Below, piece by piece: positions 61,825-64,000 of a DNA stretch of 64,000 bases. The stretch's first letter is position 1; each line of letters starts with the position of its first letter. The position numbers and the translations under genes were made by a program. The notes under the pieces were generated by a model. It worked only from the letters and a program-made list of their open reading frames with translations. It had not been told where the DNA came from and did no database searches. Origin of the DNA: Euryhalocaulis caribicus. Lineage in GTDB: Bacteria; Pseudomonadota; Alphaproteobacteria; Caulobacterales; Maricaulaceae. The stretch is from NCBI RefSeq assembly GCF_000412185.1, contig NZ_ASJA01000012.1, forward strand, positions 1-64,000. The letters are read 5' to 3'.

Positions 61825-62088
61825 TTACGTCTCGCCGACCGCGTGCAGATAGAGGTCCAGAACCGCTTCCTGCTCGCTGCGGTCCTGCTGGTCCATTTTC
61901 CGCAGACGCACGACCTGGCGCATGATCTTGGTGTCGAAGCCCATCGACTTGGCTTCGGCATAGACTTCCTTCATGTCCGCCATCACCTCGGCCTTGTCCG
62001 CCTCCAGCCGCTCGATGCGCTGGATAAAGCTGCGCAGGCGCTCCTGACCGCTCTGGTCGAGGCTCTGGGGCTGTGTGACGTCGTCCAT
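61825..62088 (-). CDS. gapR: GapR-type (DUF2312) nucleoid-associated protein
   Basis: An 87-residue all-helical protein. The core [49 protein letters not shown] matches GapR of Caulobacter, which clamps overtwisted DNA as a dimer of dimers and helps replication and chromosome segregation. The length (about 89 in Caulobacter) and the coiled-coil N terminus fit. It is a single gene on the minus strand, 109 bases from the next minus-strand gene. Confidence 0.93.
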   Translation of the reverse strand: MDDVTQPQSLDQSGQERLRSFIQRIERLEADKAEVMADMKEVYAEAKSMGFDTKIMRQVVRLRKMDQQDRSEQEAVLDLYLHAVGET

Positions 62089-62135
62089 GATGAAAGGCTC
62101 CGCTCTTTTGGGCGCTAGAATTGAAGGCGTGGAAC

Positions 62136-62852
62136 CTATGCGCCCGCCGCGCCGAACGGAAGGGCCGCGAGGCGCTTCAACTGCGCATTCTGCGCATCGC
62201 GGAACGCCGCATCGTCAATCACCCGCTGAACGAAGTCCGGCAGGGTCTCTTCGATCTCCAGAACATCCATGGCGTGCAGGATCGCTTCTTCCTGACTCAT
62301 CACTTTCAGGCCCGGCGCGTCCTGGTCCGCCGCCGCGCTGGCGGCCGCGCCCTCGCCCGCGCGCAGCGCGCCGAAGCGGCTGATATAGGCCTCGTAGCGG
62401 TCGGGCTTCGCGCCGTGCTCCACGGTTTCAGGAAAGGGCGCGTCGACGCGGTCATATTCGTGTCCCAACGCCTCGGTCCCGTCCATCACATCCAGCTGAC
62501 CGGCGTCCAGCAGGTTCACGAAGACTCGCGCCGTGGCCGATTGATGAGGGTGGAAGGTGGCGGGCATGGCGCCATAGCGGGTGAATTTCGCGCTATGAAC
62601 CACGGCGTAGCCTTTCAGCTCTGCCCGCAGGGTCGGCACCACGGCCTCGCCGCCGAACTTTTCCATCAGGCGGGTGGGGGAGGCGTTGGACCCGCTGGCC
62701 AGAATCGCCACGCGGGGAACCGCCATCGCGGCGTTCAGCGCCTCCCTGAAGCCGGGATCGTCATCGAACACCGCTTCGCCGCCGGAAAACACATAGCTGC
62801 GGCGCGGCGGCGCGAACGGATAGGCCAGTGCGCGTTCAATCTCCGGCGTCAC
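62136..62852 (-). CDS. Protein with gamma-glutamylcyclotransferase-like features
   Basis: A 238-residue cytoplasmic protein. The segment [19 protein letters not shown] (about 49-67) and the following [19 protein letters not shown] recall the GSN loop and core strands of the gamma-glutamylcyclotransferase/AIG2 fold, with Glu in [12 protein letters not shown] as a possible catalytic residue. The assignment is tentative because the family varies greatly. The GTG start lies 17 bases inside the end of the upstream lipoprotein hydrolase gene, so the two are probably co-translated. Confidence 0.6.
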   Translation of the reverse strand: MTPEIERALAYPFAPPRRSYVFSGGEAVFDDDPGFREALNAAMAVPRVAILASGSNASPTRLMEKFGGEAVVPTLRAELKGYAVVHSAKFTRYGAMPATFHPHQSATARVFVNLLDAGQLDVMDGTEALGHEYDRVDAPFPETVEHGAKPDRYEAYISRFGALRAGEGAAASAAADQDAPGLKVMSQEEAILHAMDVLEIEETLPDFVQRVIDDAAFRDAQNAQLKRLAALPFGAAGA

Positions 62853-63762
62853 GATAGACCGCCTCGATATGCTCCTTGATCAGGGCCTGCCGGAAATGGT
62901 GCGGCATATGCCCCATGCCGGGCAGGATGGAGAGCCTGGAATCGGGGATTTCCTCCGCCATGCGTTCGGCGTGCAGGCTGTGGGAGACCGTATCGTCCGC
63001 ATCGCCGTGCAGGATGGCGACCGGCATGTCCATCCGGCGGTAGCGGGACGACTGTTCGATCAGCTCGGCTTTCAGGCCCACCATGTCGTCAGAATTGGCC
63101 GCAAAGGCGCCGGGGCGCAGGAGCTGCCGGATGCCGGCGCGCTCGATATAGTTTTGCGGCGGCTCTTGCGGCGAAAACACGCTCTGCATGCCGCTTTCCA
63201 GCTGGCGCGGGGCGACCAGCGGAACGGCGGTGCGGTTGAACACCGGCCCGATCAGCGGTGCCGCCGACCAGTGATAATACCACGCGATCCCGCCCGGCCA
63301 TTCATGGCTGGGCGCGGAAATCAGCACCAGACCCGAAATCGCTTCGGGGTGATCCAGCGCCAGGCGCAGCGCCACCGACCCGCCAAAGGAATGGCCCACC
63401 ACCACCGGCTTCTCCAGCCCCTCGGCCTCGATCACCGCCAGCGCCGCCTCGGCCTGCCCGGCCAGCGTGCCCGCGCCCGCCGGGCGGCCCCGGCTGCGGC
63501 CAAGCCCCGGACGGTCATAGGCGACCACGCGAAACTGGTCCTCCAGCGCCGGGACCAGAGAGATTTCCAGATCGCCGCTATTGCCGGAGGCGCCGTGAAT
63601 CAACAAAAGCGGCCGGCCTTCGCCCCATTCGCGCACATGCAGGTTCGCGCCCTGCCAGTCGATAAAGTGTCCGTTGGTCATCGGCTCCGGCCGGTTGGTG
63701 GAGGCGCAGGCGGCCAGCGTCAGCGCGACCAGCCCGGCGGTCAGGATTGCAAGAAATTTCAA
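62836..63762 (-). CDS. Lipoprotein alpha/beta hydrolase
   Basis: A 308-residue hydrolase with a lipoprotein signal peptide (MKFLAILTAGLVALTLAAC), so it is probably anchored to the periplasmic face of a membrane. Catalytic motifs: LLIHGASGNSGD (oxyanion), VVVGHSFGGSVALRLAL with the nucleophile Ser, Asp in LHGDADDTVS and His in PGMGHMPHHF. The substrate is unknown. The start is TTG 63762, overlapping the upstream gene by four bases (TTGA); placing the start there keeps the signal peptide intact. Confidence 0.87.
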   Translation of the reverse strand: MKFLAILTAGLVALTLAACASTNRPEPMTNGHFIDWQGANLHVREWGEGRPLLLIHGASGNSGDLEISLVPALEDQFRVVAYDRPGLGRSRGRPAGAGTLAGQAEAALAVIEAEGLEKPVVVGHSFGGSVALRLALDHPEAISGLVLISAPSHEWPGGIAWYYHWSAAPLIGPVFNRTAVPLVAPRQLESGMQSVFSPQEPPQNYIERAGIRQLLRPGAFAANSDDMVGLKAELIEQSSRYRRMDMPVAILHGDADDTVSHSLHAERMAEEIPDSRLSILPGMGHMPHHFRQALIKEHIEAVYRDAGD

Positions 63763-64000
63763 AGCGCGCGCCCTTCGACCAGCGGCGCCAGCCGCTCCCT
63801 GCGCGTCGTGGCTTCTTCGTGGAAGGGGTGAATCTCCAGCGCCTCGCCATAGGCCTCATAGGCCGCTTCGTTGCGGTTCAGCCGTTCCAGTATCGTGCCC
63901 AGACCCACCAGCGCGCCAAAATGTTTTGGATCGGCGATCAGCGCCTTGTTCACAGCCTCCAGCGCCTGCGCGGCTTCGCCACCGGCTAGGTACAGCATGG
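63759..64000 (-). CDS. TPR-containing protein, 5' end outside the window
   Basis: Only the C-terminal ~80 residues are present. They contain two tetratricopeptide-like units (GEAAQALEAVNKALIADPKHFGALVGLGTILERLNRNEAAYEAYGEALEIHP) and a short basic tail. The reading frame runs off the right edge of the window without a convincing start, so the gene is partial. It is followed on the same strand by the lipoprotein hydrolase with a four-base overlap. Confidence 0.75.
   Translation of the reverse strand, partial: MLYLAGGEAAQALEAVNKALIADPKHFGALVGLGTILERLNRNEAAYEAYGEALEIHPFHEEATTRRERLAPLVEGRAL

Overview
The window reads as chromosomal DNA of a marine or moderately halophilic, probably dimorphic or stalked alphaproteobacterium of the Caulobacterales/Maricaulales/Hyphomonadaceae kind. 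The evidence is the very high GC content with many GTG/TTG starts and ATGA-type overlaps, a CpdR cell-cycle adaptor, a GapR-type (DUF2312) nucleoid protein, a perfect CtrA box (TTAA-N7-TTAAC), a TacA-like sigma-54 response regulator, an archaeal-type class I lysyl-tRNA synthetase, and the two-step glycine-to-betaine methyltransferase pathway used by halophiles. The genus is an inference. No integrase, transposase, plasmid origin or CRISPR array was seen.

Layout. 0-9 kb: a small lipoprotein, a MATE transporter, pyrD, a LexA-like S24 regulator, two similar operons pairing small membrane proteins with XRE regulators (4.6-5.3 and 8.1-8.9 kb), and a GIY-YIG gene framed by two copies of a ~135-bp palindromic repeat, then lysK. 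9-12.5 kb: a betaine operon (glycine/sarcosine methyltransferase, dimethylglycine-forming methyltransferase, Asp-nucleophile hydrolase) behind a ~310-bp structured leader, then a 1-Cys peroxiredoxin. 12.6-17 kb: a radical SAM protein, tRNA-Gly(CCC), a beta-lactamase-fold hydrolase, and a glycosyltransferase with a small membrane protein downstream of a CtrA box. 17-36.6 kb: a surface polysaccharide region with GDP-fucose synthesis (gmd, fcl), an ABC exporter, two sulfotransferase-like proteins, glycosyltransferases, ugd, a phosphomannomutase and kdsD. It is interspersed with a DUF305/LVIVD fusion, fsa, gpmA, a ribD deaminase-only gene and one AT-rich orphan gene. Together these suggest export of a sulfated, fucose- and uronate-containing glycan.

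36.7-47.6 kb: a pentapeptide-repeat protein, Hsp20 with a ROSE-like RNA thermometer and a candidate RpoH promoter, lipid-related genes, hisN, an XRE regulator, a candidate small RNA, an N-formylglutamate amidohydrolase, cpdR, an aldo/keto reductase, tRNA-Val(GAC), a fatty-acid hydroxylase and a hybrid histidine kinase. 47.7-55.2 kb: one long histidine operon (yerC-like regulator, hisG, hisD, hisB fusion, hisH, hisA, hisF, hisIE) followed by apbC/mrp. A palindromic operator sits between the -35 and -10 elements. 55.2-64 kb: a REP pair, a FecCD/FecE-type ABC transporter coupled to a hydrolase, a second hydrolase, the sigma-54 regulator, an ASCH-domain protein, gapR, and a partial TPR gene at the right edge.

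The observations I rate highest are: a Wzt-type ATPase fused to a degenerate sulfotransferase-like domain and followed by two intact relatives; a HisB whose N-terminal 225 residues look like a HisC remnant in the hisC position; a promoter-to-terminator small RNA at about 42451-42533; the GIY-YIG/repeat unit; and the membrane-protein/XRE modules with a 14-bp inverted repeat over the promoter.
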